Under the pieces are notes generated by a model that saw only the letters and a program-made list of their open reading frames with translations, did not search any database and was not told the origin of the DNA. From an uncultured Mesonia sp. (GTDB lineage Bacteria; Bacteroidota; Bacteroidia; Flavobacteriales; Flavobacteriaceae), in assembly GCA_947499595.1 (NCBI GenBank), contig CANMOY010000005.1, positions 169,314 to 233,313 on the forward strand: a DNA stretch of 64,000 bases, read 5' to 3'. A program made the translations under genes and the position numbers. Positions 17,630 to 25,689 of this stretch are shown one piece after another. Numbering within the stretch: position 1 is the first letter of the stretch; the number at the start of each line of letters is the position of its first letter.

Positions 17630-18232
17630 TTATTCTCTTTCTTTAGGCTCTGCTTCAGATAAGTTTAAAGGAAACATTTCACGTATTTGCTTAATCTGTT
17701 CTTCTAACTTTTCTTTATTTCCCCTATATTGAGAATCATTGAAATCTTTTTCCATCTGGATAAAAGACTTACCAAACAAACGATTGGCTTCTCGGTTTCT
17801 CAAATAGTTAAAAGCTGCAACGAGCTCATTTTGCACGGCGATATAAGCGCCATATTCAGTCTCTCTATCGTTCTGCAAAGAGATCACCGCTTTAAGCGGA
17901 TTGTCTGATGATGCTGGGTCTTTTGCTCCTTGGCAATAATTACAATCGCCTCCACCATTATCTAAAAAGTCTATTGCCGCCTGTCTTAAATCTTTAAGTT
18001 CCATACGCTCATCTTCGACAAGCAATTCCTCATTTTGATTTATTAACACGATAAAGATGTTTTTCTCTTTACGAGGTGGCGGATCTTCAGGCTGTTCTTC
18101 TATAGGTGGCAATTTACTATTGATACCAGTATCTGTTTCGATGGTTGTAGTTACCAAGAAAAAGATAAGCAGCAAGAAGGCAATATCTGCCATTGATCCT
18201 GCATTCACTTCTGGTGCACTTCTTTTTGCCAT
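17630..18232 (-). CDS. exbD: ExbD/TolR-family biopolymer transport protein (first copy)
   Basis: A 200-residue protein. The N-terminal AKRSAPEVNAGSMADIAFLLLIFFLVTTTI holds one TM segment with the conserved Asp of ExbD. The periplasmic part is longer than usual and contains a Cys pair (CNYC, about residues 97-100), which could form a disulfide or bind metal. It is preceded by the 4-TM gene (10 nt) and followed by the second ExbD (19 nt). Paired, non-identical ExbDs next to one ExbB are common in Bacteroidota and probably form a heteromeric motor. Confidence 0.92.
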   Translation of the reverse strand: MAKRSAPEVNAGSMADIAFLLLIFFLVTTTIETDTGINSKLPPIEEQPEDPPPRKEKNIFIVLINQNEELLVEDERMELKDLRQAAIDFLDNGGGDCNYCQGAKDPASSDNPLKAVISLQNDRETEYGAYIAVQNELVAAFNYLRNREANRLFGKSFIQMEKDFNDSQYRGNKEKLEEQIKQIREMFPLNLSEAEPKERE

Positions 18233-18242
18233 AAGGTTTAGA

Positions 18243-18650
18243 TTACTTGATTAATTTTTTGATTCCTGAATAGATCATTGCTCCAATAGCAATGGCTGCT
18301 AAAATGTAAAAGGTTCTCAATCCTGCACCAATCCATTGCGATTGGTTGGCTGATAACATTTCACCATTTTTCATTTGGGTAGCGGTTCCTTCAGATAAAA
18401 AGTAAGCAATAAGTACCACAACGGCAAATGAGCCAATAGCAATCAACGTACTTTTAACATTTCCAGTAAATAGGTCTTTTAAAACAAAGACCAGCACCAA
18501 TAACAAAATGATACCAAAAACAGCATAGGCAATGGTCATCAATGGTTGCACAAGAGACTCATCTCCTGTTGAGAACAACCATATCCCCATTACTAATGCA
18601 ATAGCACCTAGTATTAGTGATACAATTTTTAATATTTTATGTATAATCAT
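18243..18650 (-). CDS. Small four-TM membrane protein of the ExbB/ExbD operon
   Basis: A 135-residue protein with four predicted TM helices (about 5-27, 38-60, 68-88 and 108-130) and a Lys-rich C-terminus. No enzyme motif or named family is recognised. It sits between exbB (21 nt) and the first exbD (10 nt) in a tight operon, which suggests a role in assembling or modulating the proton-channel complex; this rests only on position. Confidence 0.8.
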   Translation of the reverse strand: MIIHKILKIVSLILGAIALVMGIWLFSTGDESLVQPLMTIAYAVFGIILLLVLVFVLKDLFTGNVKSTLIAIGSFAVVVLIAYFLSEGTATQMKNGEMLSANQSQWIGAGLRTFYILAAIAIGAMIYSGIKKLIK

Positions 18651-18671
18651 TACAATTGATTTATAAGGTTA

Positions 18672-19466
18672 TTACTTTCTTCTCTTGTAATCTACAAGGA
18701 TATCGATTAATGTGATTGACGCATCTTCCATATCATTAACAATGCTATCAATTTTTGCGATAATGTAGTTATAAAAAATCTGAAGAATAATAGCCACAAT
18801 AAGTCCAAATACAGTAGTCAATAAGGCCACTTTAATACCTCCTGCTACTAAAGACGGTTGCATATCTCCAGCTGCCTCAATTTTATCAAAAGCTTGAATC
18901 ATACCAATTACAGTACCCATAAATCCTAACATCGGTGCCAATGCGATAAATAAAGAAACCCAAGATACGTTTTTCTCTAATTGTCCCATTTGTACTCCTC
19001 CATAAGCTACAACGGCTTTCTCTGCTGCATCTGTACTTTCATCTGCACGATCTAAACCTTGGTAATAGATAGAAGCTACAGGACCTTTTGTGTTTCTACA
19101 AACTTCTTTAGCTGCTTCGATACCTCCACTATTTAAAGCATCTTCAACATTTTGAGCTAATTTCTTTGAGTTTGTGGTTGAAAGATTTAAGTAAATAATT
19201 CTTTCAATAGCTATGGCTAAACCTAAAATCAAACATAATAGAACGATACCCATAAACCCGGCACCACCTTCTATAAATCGTTTCTTAAGCTCTTGATGAA
19301 AACCTAAAGACTCTTTTTCTTCGGTCGCACCAGCATTTGCGCCATCATCTTCTTGAACAATCGTTACATTTGCTGTAAAAGCATTTACATTGCTTGTCGC
19401 GTTTGCAGTTAAACCTCCAAATACCATAATGGCTGCGATGACAAGGATTGAGAATAATCTTTTCAT
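18672..19466 (-). CDS. exbB: MotA/TolQ/ExbB proton-channel family protein
   Basis: A 264-residue protein with the ExbB topology: TM1 near residues 72-92 (GFMGIVLLCLILGLAIAIERIIYL), a cytoplasmic loop, TM2 and TM3 near 170-190 and 208-235. The family signature is APMLGFMGTVIGMIQAF. An N-terminal signal-like hydrophobic stretch (1-24) precedes a periplasmic acidic linker, a Bacteroidota feature absent from E. coli ExbB. It heads the operon exbB-4TM protein-exbD-exbD and would form the stator channel. Confidence 0.93.
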   Translation of the reverse strand: MKRLFSILVIAAIMVFGGLTANATSNVNAFTANVTIVQEDDGANAGATEEKESLGFHQELKKRFIEGGAGFMGIVLLCLILGLAIAIERIIYLNLSTTNSKKLAQNVEDALNSGGIEAAKEVCRNTKGPVASIYYQGLDRADESTDAAEKAVVAYGGVQMGQLEKNVSWVSLFIALAPMLGFMGTVIGMIQAFDKIEAAGDMQPSLVAGGIKVALLTTVFGLIVAIILQIFYNYIIAKIDSIVNDMEDASITLIDILVDYKRRK

Positions 19467-19529
19467 TACTTGTTGTCTTAATTAATTATTATTAAAGTTT
19501 AAAGATATAAATTATTTTTTAAAAAAAAG

Positions 19530-19617
19530 CAGAGAGGAAGGGATTCGAACCCTCGATACGCTTTTGACGTATACACACTTTCCAGGCGTGCGCCTTCGAC
19601 CACTCGGCCACCTCTCT
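19530..19617 (-). tRNA. tRNA-Ser (anticodon GGA)
   Basis: An 88-nt class II tRNA. The acceptor arms AGAGAGG and CCTCTCT pair fully with discriminator G. The anticodon stem CACGC/GTGTG closes the loop CTGGAAA, giving anticodon GGA (genomic 19581-19583), which reads UCC/UCU serine codons. A long variable arm and T-loop GGTTCGAATCC are present. CCA is not encoded; a T-run directly follows the 3' end and can terminate transcription. Confidence 0.97.
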
Positions 19618-19685
19618 TCACACTCTTCATTAAAGGTCAGCAAATAACAAAAAAAAATTAAGCCAAAAAAGAAACTTAACAAATT

Positions 19686-20717
19686 TTACATCATTTCACC
19701 TCGAATAGCGGTTTCAAAAATAGTTTTGAATACGGTAGGAGACAGATTTTTACCCAACAAATACATGGCCTTTGCAACGGCTGCTTCTGTAGTAATATCT
19801 TTTCCTGAAATAACACCTATCTTTTCTAATCGGGTGCTTGTCGCATACAATCCCATATTTACCGAACCCCCGATACATTGAGTTACATTGATAATTTTTA
19901 ACCCTCTAGCAATATGGTCGCTTAGTAACCTTATAAACCAATCTTCGCTAAAAGCATTACCTGCCCCATAGGTTTCTAAAATAACGGCTTTTATATGTGG
20001 AGCATCCAACAAATAAGCTAGCGTCTTTGGATGCAAACCTGGAAAAATTTTAATCACTAGCACATTTTCATCAAGCTCTTTATGCACTATAAGATCTTTT
20101 TTATAGTTAGCTTGTTTTAATTTAGGTTTATTAATGGTAAGATTAACGCCAGATTCAGCTAAAGCTGGATAGTTTAGAGACGCAAAAGCTTGAAAATGCT
20201 CGGCATTTATTTTAGTGGTTCTATTTGCTCTATATAGTTTGTATTCAAAATAAAGTCCAACTTCTGTAATCACACTTTTATTAGCCTTCCTTAACCCAGC
20301 TAATTGTATTGAGGTAATCAAATTTTCTTTGGCATCAGTTCGCAAATCTCCTATGGGTAATTGAGAACCTGTAAAGATTATAGGCTTATTTAGATTTTCT
20401 AACATAAAGCTAAGTGCCGATGCCGTATAAGACATTGTATCACTACCGTGCAGTACTACAAACCCATCGAACTTGGTGTAAGCTCCCTCTATGATCTCAG
20501 CTAATTTACGGTAATACCCAACATTCATATCTGACGAATCAATCGGATTTTCAAAACTATAGGTTTCTATTTGATGTTCTAAAAGTTTTAGCTCTGGAAT
20601 ATTGGCCAGCAGATCGTCAAAATTAAAAGCTTTAAGCGCCCCGGTTTCAAAATCTTTAATCATCCCGATGGTACCGCCCGTATAAATTAGAAGTATTTTA
20701 GCTGAATTCTGATACAT
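19686..20717 (-). CDS. ansA: Type I L-asparaginase
   Basis: A 343-residue cytoplasmic amidohydrolase converting asparagine to aspartate and ammonia. It has the first catalytic Thr motif YTGGTIGM (Thr16), the second motif VVLHGSDTMSYTA (Thr of HGSDTM near residue 92) and GSQLPIGDLRTDAKEN, as in AnsA-type enzymes. There is no signal peptide, consistent with the cytoplasmic type I. Its ATG overlaps the tatD stop codon by one base (TAATG), so the genes are translationally coupled. The C-terminal allosteric domain appears intact. Confidence 0.95.
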   Translation of the reverse strand: MYQNSAKILLIYTGGTIGMIKDFETGALKAFNFDDLLANIPELKLLEHQIETYSFENPIDSSDMNVGYYRKLAEIIEGAYTKFDGFVVLHGSDTMSYTASALSFMLENLNKPIIFTGSQLPIGDLRTDAKENLITSIQLAGLRKANKSVITEVGLYFEYKLYRANRTTKINAEHFQAFASLNYPALAESGVNLTINKPKLKQANYKKDLIVHKELDENVLVIKIFPGLHPKTLAYLLDAPHIKAVILETYGAGNAFSEDWFIRLLSDHIARGLKIINVTQCIGGSVNMGLYATSTRLEKIGVISGKDITTEAAVAKAMYLLGKNLSPTVFKTIFETAIRGEMM

Positions 20718-21493
20718 TACTTATATTTTTTAAAAACAGACAAAGCGTTCTGGGTAGTTTTTTCTGCCACTTTCTCTAAGCTAATATTGTAAATATCGGC
20801 CAATTTTTGAGCAATATAAACTAAATAACTACTTTCATTTCGCTTTCCGCGGAATGGTTTTGGGCTTAGGTAGGGTGAATCGGTTTCTAAAACTATATGA
20901 TCGATAGATATTTCTTTTATAAATTGATCAATTTTTCCATTTTTAAAAGTAAGTACTCCGCCTATGCCAAGCTTCATATTGTAAGAAATCGCAAGTTTCG
21001 CCTGCTCTAAAGTCCCTGTAAAGCAATGAAAAATTCCGTAAAGATCTTCAGATTTTTCTTCTTCTAACACCTCAAAAACCTCATCAAAAGCTTCTCGACA
21101 ATGAATGACAATAGGTAACTTTTTTTCTTTAGCCCATTGTATTTGAGTACGAAAACATTCTTGTTGCAAACTACAAGTTGACTTATCCCAATATAAATCT
21201 ACTCCTATCTCACCTATGGCACAAAAATCACGCTTTTCAAGTTGATTTTTCACATGTGCCAATTCAGCTTTATAAGATTCCGGTTTAACCGAGGTGGGGT
21301 GCAAGCCTGTCATTAAGTGCATCTCATTGGGATACCGCTTCTCAAGCTCATACATTGCTTGGGTAGTTTCAGAATCTATAGCCGGCAAATAAAAAGAATT
21401 CACTCCGGCATCTAAAGCACGACGTATCACTTGATCCTGATCTTCATTAAAGGCCTCACTGTATAAGTGCGTATGAGAATCTACAAATTGCAT
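20717..21493 (-). CDS. tatD: TatD-family metal-dependent hydrolase (3'-5' DNase)
   Basis: A 258-residue amidohydrolase-fold nuclease. Metal ligands are visible: His7 and His9 in DSHTHLY, the Glu in CAIGEIGVDLYWD, the His in PIVIHCREA, the His in GIFHCFTG and the Asp in LETDSPYLSP. TatD enzymes degrade DNA and are linked to oxidative DNA repair. It is upstream of ansA with a 1-base overlap. A divergent intergenic region separates it from the retropepsin-like gene. Confidence 0.95.
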   Translation of the reverse strand: MQFVDSHTHLYSEAFNEDQDQVIRRALDAGVNSFYLPAIDSETTQAMYELEKRYPNEMHLMTGLHPTSVKPESYKAELAHVKNQLEKRDFCAIGEIGVDLYWDKSTCSLQQECFRTQIQWAKEKKLPIVIHCREAFDEVFEVLEEEKSEDLYGIFHCFTGTLEQAKLAISYNMKLGIGGVLTFKNGKIDQFIKEISIDHIVLETDSPYLSPKPFRGKRNESSYLVYIAQKLADIYNISLEKVAEKTTQNALSVFKKYK

Positions 21494-21522
21494 GAATGTT
21501 TTTTTTAGGTAATTTGATGTTG

Positions 21523-21530
21523 CAAAACTA
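21523..21530 (-). promoter_or_regulatory. Putative -7 box (TAGTTTTG) for tatD-ansA
   Basis: TAnnTTTG match 29 nt upstream of the tatD start. It is divergent from the retropepsin -7 box, with only 16 nt between the two. Confidence 0.5.
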
Positions 21531-21546
21531 ATTTAAATTCTTCGGC

Positions 21547-21554
21547 TATCTTTG
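21547..21554 (+). promoter_or_regulatory. Putative -7 box (TATCTTTG) for the retropepsin-like gene
   Basis: TAnnTTTG match 15 nt upstream of the ATG at 21570. An in-frame TTG lies inside this box, which argues for the later ATG as the true start. Confidence 0.55.
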
Positions 21555-21569
21555 CCAAAAAACGAAAGA

Positions 21570-22007
21570 ATGTCTACGCTACGAAAATTAATGAAGGAAA
21601 AAGGTTACACCCGCATTAAATTAAAAACCACTGTCACCAATCATTTAGAGTTAAAAGCCAAGATAAATAAAGTAGAAGGTAATTTTATTTTAGATACTGG
21701 TGCTTCTAGTTCTTGTGTTGGACTAGACACCGCCGAATATTTTAATTTGTTTGCCGAAGACAGCGATGTAAAAGCTGCTGGAGCAGGAGCTACCGATATG
21801 CTAACGCAAGTTTCCTTAAAAAATGAACTAAAGATTAAGGATTGGAAAAAGAAAAAAGTAAGCTTGGTATTGTTCGATCTAAGTCATGTAAACCAAGCTT
21901 TAGAAAATCATAATGCAGAAAAAGTACACGGCATTATTGGTGCAGATATACTAAAAAAAGGAAAAGCCGTGATCGATTATAAAAACAATTGTTTGTATTT
22001 GAAGTAA
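21570..22007 (+). CDS. Retropepsin-like aspartic protease family protein
   Basis: A 145-residue single-domain protein. The catalytic triplet is in NFILDTGASSSCVG (Asp42-Thr-Gly-Ala), and the second flap/core motif is VHGIIGADIL (about 117-126), as in the gag-asp/retropepsin fold that works as a homodimer. There is no signal peptide. The ATG at 21570 was chosen over an upstream TTG because the TTG is inside the -7 box. A truncated paralog of this gene lies about 1 kb downstream (22983-23306). Substrate unknown; a cytoplasmic processing role is an inference. Confidence 0.85.
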   Translation: MSTLRKLMKEKGYTRIKLKTTVTNHLELKAKINKVEGNFILDTGASSSCVGLDTAEYFNLFAEDSDVKAAGAGATDMLTQVSLKNELKIKDWKKKKVSLVLFDLSHVNQALENHNAEKVHGIIGADILKKGKAVIDYKNNCLYLK

Positions 22008-22034
22008 ATTTTTATTTAACGGTTTAAGTAATTA

Positions 22035-22065
22035 TTTGCATTAGGGATATTTTAATGTAGCTTTA
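22035..22065 (+). promoter_or_regulatory. Putative promoter (TTTG-19-TAGCTTTA) for the T9SS cargo gene
   Basis: TTTG at 22035-22038 and TAGCTTTA at 22058-22065 are 19 nt apart. The -7 box differs from consensus at its last base. The same TAGCTTTA variant precedes the YceI-type gene. Confidence 0.5.
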
Positions 22066-22089
22066 TAACATCAACTAAATTAACAAATT

Positions 22090-22812
22090 ATGAAAAAAAA
22101 TTACTTACTTATTTACTTACTTACATTAGCTAGTTCAACAATGTGGGCACAAGGAGGAATTTCACAAGCTAATTACTTATATGGCAAATGGTATTTAGAA
22201 AAAATAGATATCAACAATACGATTATTTTTACGCCTGATGATTTGCAATCGACAATATTCATCTATGAAATAGTGGCTCCTTTAGACAAACTTATAATTG
22301 ACTGTTGTAGTGGTGCTTCTACAGAAATCATCCATGATGATTTATCAAATTCTTTTGTAATAGATCAAAGTTTGTTTTTTAGTGAATTCTGCTTCAATAT
22401 AAATATGGGAAATTTTGAACAATTATATTTTAGTGATTTTTTTGAGATTCAGAATCATACAAGTACTTATACCTATACAGTATCGCAGCAAGGTAGTCTA
22501 GATTTTTTAGTAATTACAAACACTAGTACTGGAGATCAAGCGTTTTACCAGAGTCAACAACTAGGGGTGGTGAGCAAAGAAAAAGTAGTGATTCAACTAT
22601 ATCCTAATCCTGTGACAAACAGCTTTGAGTTGGAAATAGATTCAGGTAAAGAAATAAACTCAATCAGTGTTTTTTCCATTAACGGAAAAGAAGTGTTAAG
22701 CTTTAAAAAGGCTCAAGCTATTTATGATATTTCGCAACTTGCTAAAGGAGTTTATTTTGTAGAAATTGAATTTGAAGGAAGAAAGAGTATTAAGAAAATT
22801 GTAAAACAATAA
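22090..22812 (+). CDS. Secreted protein with T9SS type A C-terminal sorting domain
   Basis: A 240-residue protein with a signal peptide (1-20, ending WAQ). Residues 21-165 have the character of a lipocalin-like or beta-sandwich module (YLYGKWYLEKIDINN opening, as in small lipocalin-type Bacteroidota proteins). Residues 168-240 are a classic T9SS type A domain: IQLYPNPVTNSFELEI, ISVFSINGKEVL, YDISQLAKGVYFVEI and a Lys-rich end KKIVKQ. It should cross the outer membrane through the type IX system and be released or anchored. Function unknown. It has its own promoter and terminator. Confidence 0.88.
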   Translation: MKKNYLLIYLLTLASSTMWAQGGISQANYLYGKWYLEKIDINNTIIFTPDDLQSTIFIYEIVAPLDKLIIDCCSGASTEIIHDDLSNSFVIDQSLFFSEFCFNINMGNFEQLYFSDFFEIQNHTSTYTYTVSQQGSLDFLVITNTSTGDQAFYQSQQLGVVSKEKVVIQLYPNPVTNSFELEIDSGKEINSISVFSINGKEVLSFKKAQAIYDISQLAKGVYFVEIEFEGRKSIKKIVKQ

Positions 22813-22828
22813 ATTTTAGAAAATAAAA

Positions 22829-22851
22829 AGCCTTTGAAATTTTCAAAGGCT
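22829..22851 (+). terminator. Hairpin terminator of the T9SS cargo gene
   Basis: AGCCTTTGAAA and TTTCAAAGGCT form an 11-bp stem with almost no loop, flanked by A-rich and T-rich sequence, 17 nt after the stop codon. Confidence 0.7.
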
Positions 22852-22879
22852 ATTTTATAAAATTATATATGCCATTCAA

Positions 22880-22981
22880 TTAAAGGTCTAACGCTTTTTT
22901 AACATCATTATCCGTCAATAATTCTTCAAGACTTTCTAAGGCTTCTTTAATAGCCACTAAGAAACCAACAGATTCTTGCAT
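22880..22981 (-). pseudogene. 3' remnant of an odhB/sucB-like (E2) gene
   Basis: A 33-codon minus-strand reading ending in TAA encodes a match to the last residues of the intact OdhB at 24392-25657: [14 protein letters not shown] and DVKKAL are identical, and 24 of 32 aligned positions agree. About 11 codon differences are synonymous, so the two sequences diverged mainly under coding constraint, not by free decay of a recent copy. Upstream sequence (to the right) is lost: homology stops at a TTCTT microhomology at 22973-22977, beyond which the sequence belongs to a retropepsin-like gene. The Met at its start is probably a chance codon from that gene. Confidence 0.8.
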
Positions 22982-22982
22982 A

Positions 22983-23306
22983 GATTTTAAATATGTAGAA
23001 CATTTTAAGGTTTTAGCTCAAGAAAGCGAAGTAAAAGCTGCTGGGGCTGGAGCAACAGATATGTTAACCGAAATTTCAAAAGACAATAATTTACAGATAG
23101 GCTCCTGGAGCATGAAAGAAATAGAGTTGGTTTTATTTGATTTAAGCCATGTAAATTTAGCCTTAGAGCAATATGAATCTGAACAGATTCATGGTATAAT
23201 TGGTGCAGATATTCTACTAGCTACGAATGCCGTTATAGACTATGAAACACAATCGATGTTTTTAAACTTCAGTAATTTTAAGTCTGTTATAACCAAAAAC
23301 TTTTAA
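22983..23306 (+). pseudogene. 5'-truncated retropepsin-like protease paralog
   Basis: The plus-strand frame encodes the C-terminal two thirds of a paralog of the 21570-22007 protein. EVKAAGAGATDMLT, LVLFDLSHVN and IHGIIGADIL match it nearly exactly. The homology may reach back to Ser-Cys codons at 22974-22979, where the DTGAS catalytic loop ought to precede; that part, with the catalytic Asp and start codon, is replaced by the odhB-like remnant. The first Met in frame is at 23061, well inside the domain. No promoter box is seen. Expression as an 81-residue fragment cannot be excluded but would lack the active site. Confidence 0.82.
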
Positions 23307-23370
23307 ACACAAATTCCTAGATGTTTAAATAATTTTTATGGTTTAAACAAATAATTAGTAGTTCTAAAAA

Positions 23371-23401
23371 TTGCTAAGATGCAAGTATATGTTTAGCTTT
23401 A
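23371..23401 (+). promoter_or_regulatory. Putative promoter (TTG-20-TAGCTTTA) for the YceI-type gene
   Basis: TTG at 23371-23373 and TAGCTTTA at 23394-23401, 20 nt apart, 24 nt before the start codon. It uses the same -7 variant as the promoter at 22058. Confidence 0.4.
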
Positions 23402-23425
23402 TGGCCATATTTTAAAATTTAAACC

Positions 23426-24058
23426 ATGAGAAAAACTTCACTCTTTTTAATGCTTAGCTTTTTATTAATCAACTTTAGTTGCAAAGAAAATTCCAAGCAA
23501 GATGAGACCATTACCAATCAAGTTGAACAAACCAAAACACAAGAGGTAGTTTATCAATTAACTCCAGACCAAACCACCCTAACCTGGACAGCCTATAAAA
23601 CTACCGATAAAATGCCGGTGAACGGTACTTTTAAAACTTTGAAATTCGACAGTCGTGAAGGAAAAGACCCTAAAGAATTATTTCAAGATCTAGCTTTTAG
23701 TATTCCGGTTTCAAGCTTGTTTACCAATGATGGAACAGGTACACGTGACCCTAAAATACTAGCTTTCTTTTTTGAAAAGATGGATAACACCGAACTAATT
23801 TCAGGAAAAATAAAGTTAGAAAATGAGGAGTTGAAGGCACATGTTAAAATGAATAATAAAACCCAAGTCTTGCCTTTAAACTTTAGCATATCTGATGAAA
23901 ATGTAGTAACCTTAACTGGAACAATGCATTTAGAAGATTGGGATGCCTTAGAAGCACTAGCTTCATTAAACGAAGCTTGTTTTGATTTACACAAAGGAGG
24001 AGATGGCGTGAGTAAAACTTGGGAAGATGTTGCTCTTGAAATCAAGGCAACTTTATAA
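23426..24058 (+). CDS. YceI-family lipoprotein
   Basis: A 210-residue lipoprotein with lipobox INFSC (Cys19). Residues 40-210 follow the YceI-type lipocalin-like beta-barrel: LTPDQTTLTWTAYKTTDKMPVNGTF, FDSREGKD, IPVSSLFTNDGTGTRDPKI, LTGTMHLEDW and a C-terminal VSKTWEDVALEIKATL. YceI proteins bind isoprenoid-type lipids; the ligand here is not known. It is monocistronic, ending in a GC-rich hairpin terminator, and converges with the odhAB operon. Confidence 0.85.
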   Translation: MRKTSLFLMLSFLLINFSCKENSKQDETITNQVEQTKTQEVVYQLTPDQTTLTWTAYKTTDKMPVNGTFKTLKFDSREGKDPKELFQDLAFSIPVSSLFTNDGTGTRDPKILAFFFEKMDNTELISGKIKLENEELKAHVKMNNKTQVLPLNFSISDENVVTLTGTMHLEDWDALEALASLNEACFDLHKGGDGVSKTWEDVALEIKATL

Positions 24059-24082
24059 AAGCTATAAAATAAAATTTTTTGC

Positions 24083-24110
24083 AGGCGCCCCTTTTGGGTC
24101 GCCTTTTTTT
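24083..24110 (+). terminator. Terminator of the YceI-type gene
   Basis: GC-rich stem GGCGCCCC / GGGTCGCC with a TTTT loop, followed by seven T residues; 25 nt after the stop codon. Confidence 0.85.
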
Positions 24111-24342
24111 ATGAGGATGTTATTAAAACCTGAAAACGATTATCTATATACCCAAAATTGAAATTTACTTACTGTTTAAGCCCCTTGACAGCGAAAAAGA
24201 CATATTCTACCCTTTATCATAATATTGCTATGTAGCATTCTAAAGAAAAAAGATGCAAGTCTTGATATACAAAGTTTTTAGATATATTATTTTTTGTGTT
24301 TTATAATAAGCGTAAAAGGCTATTCGTTTTAATTCTTTTCAT
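24111..24342. other. AT-rich intergenic stretch without recognised content
   Basis: Between two converging terminators. No ORF with coding character, promoter box, tRNA or repeat was found. Confidence 0.6.
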
Positions 24343-24374
24343 AAAAAAAACCTGCAAAATTGCAGGTTTTTTTT
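24343..24374 (-). terminator. Hairpin terminator of the odhAB operon
   Basis: AAAAAAAACCTGCAA and TTGCAGGTTTTTTTT form a near-perfect stem with a 2-nt loop, 18 nt beyond the odhB stop codon. The symmetric A/T runs make it active on both strands. Confidence 0.85.
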
Positions 24375-24391
24375 ATGTATACATTATGAGA

Positions 24392-25657
24392 TTACAACTC
24401 TAAAGCCTTTTTTACATCTCCATTCATCAGTAGCTCTACAGGATTTTCTAAAGCCTCTTTAATAGCCACCAAGAATCCAACAGATTCTTTACCATCTATA
24501 ATTCTATGGTCATAAGATAGCGCTAGGTACATCATAGGTCTTATTTCTACCTTTCCATCAATAGCTACTGGACGCTCTATTATATTGTGCATTCCTAAAA
24601 TACCACTTTGAGGTGGATTGATAATCGGTGTGGATAGCATACTACCAAATACACCACCATTAGATATAGTAAAGGTACCACCTGTCATTTCATCTACGGT
24701 AATCTTCCCATCACGAGCACGTAAAGCAAGACGTTTTACTTCTGCCTCTACTCCTCTAAAGCTTAAGTTTTCTGCATTTCTAATTACCGGAACCATTAAA
24801 CCTTTTGGTCCAGATACAGCAATACTAATATCTTTAAAATCATAGGTAATCATTTCTTTACCATCAATCATACTGTTCACGGCAGGATACATGTCTAAAG
24901 CACGCACTACAGCTAAAGTAAAAAAGGACATAAAACCTAAGCTCACTCCGTGTTTGTCTTTAAAAGCCTCTTTATATTGTTTACGCAAATCAAAAATGGG
25001 CGACATATCTGCTTCATTAAAGGTCGTAAGCATTGCGGTTTCATTCTTAGCACCTACTAATCTTTCTGCTACTTTACGTCTAAGCATAGACATTTTAGTA
25101 CGCTTTTCACCTCTACTACCTGGTCCTGGTGTACCCATAGAAGGTTTTGCTTTAACAGCATCTTCTTTGGTTATGCGTTCGTTTTTTCCAGTACCTTTAA
25201 TTTCATCAGCATCAACACCTTTCTCATCCATTATTTTTCTAGCGGCTGGCGATGGGGTGCCACTGGCATAATTGTCATCTTGCTGTTGTGCCGGCGTAGA
25301 AGGCTTTGAAGGTTCCTCTGTCTTTGCTTCTGCTTTTTCGCTATCAGTTTTACTACTAGCTGCTTCTTGTCTTTCTTTTTCCTCCTCTTCTGCGCTTTTA
25401 TCATCAGCGCCTGGTTTCTTGGCATCGGTATCAATTAAGCAAACCACCTCACCTACTTGCACGGCATCTCCTTCTTCCGCTTTAAGCGTAATAATACCAC
25501 TTGCTTCGGCAGGTAATTCTAGGGTTGCTTTATCACTATCTACTTCTGCAATAGCTTGATCTTTTTCTACATAATCGCCGTCTGATACAAGCCATTCTGC
25601 AATTTCAACTTCTGTGATTGACTCTCCCGGTGAAGGGACTTTCATTTCTAAAGCCAT
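24392..25657 (-). CDS. odhB: Dihydrolipoyllysine succinyltransferase (2-oxoglutarate dehydrogenase E2)
   Basis: A 421-residue E2 component. Domains: lipoyl domain 1-78 with lipoyl-Lys43 in [12 protein letters not shown]; an acidic Glu/Ala/Ser linker (85-130); peripheral-subunit-binding domain about 131-168 ([34 protein letters not shown]); catalytic acyltransferase domain 190-421 with the active site His384-Arg-Ile-Ile-Asp388-Gly. It transfers succinyl groups from E1 to CoA in the TCA cycle. It lies 32 nt downstream of odhA/sucA. The E3 (lipoamide dehydrogenase) gene is not in the window. A 3'-end remnant of a related gene is at 22880-22981. Confidence 0.97.
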   Translation of the reverse strand: MALEMKVPSPGESITEVEIAEWLVSDGDYVEKDQAIAEVDSDKATLELPAEASGIITLKAEEGDAVQVGEVVCLIDTDAKKPGADDKSAEEEEKERQEAASSKTDSEKAEAKTEEPSKPSTPAQQQDDNYASGTPSPAARKIMDEKGVDADEIKGTGKNERITKEDAVKAKPSMGTPGPGSRGEKRTKMSMLRRKVAERLVGAKNETAMLTTFNEADMSPIFDLRKQYKEAFKDKHGVSLGFMSFFTLAVVRALDMYPAVNSMIDGKEMITYDFKDISIAVSGPKGLMVPVIRNAENLSFRGVEAEVKRLALRARDGKITVDEMTGGTFTISNGGVFGSMLSTPIINPPQSGILGMHNIIERPVAIDGKVEIRPMMYLALSYDHRIIDGKESVGFLVAIKEALENPVELLMNGDVKKALEL

Positions 25658-25689
25658 AATTTCTATTATTTCGGAATCGGTTTTATTTT

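Noticed and set aside
22880..22981. A 33-residue small protein
   Set aside because: It matches the OdhB C-terminus exactly to its stop codon; the Met comes from the neighbouring fused gene, so it is a remnant, not a designed small protein.
23061..23306. Independent 81-residue gene starting at the ATG at 23061
   Set aside because: Its sequence is the C-terminal part of a retropepsin domain with the catalytic loop missing; it is better explained as a truncated paralog.
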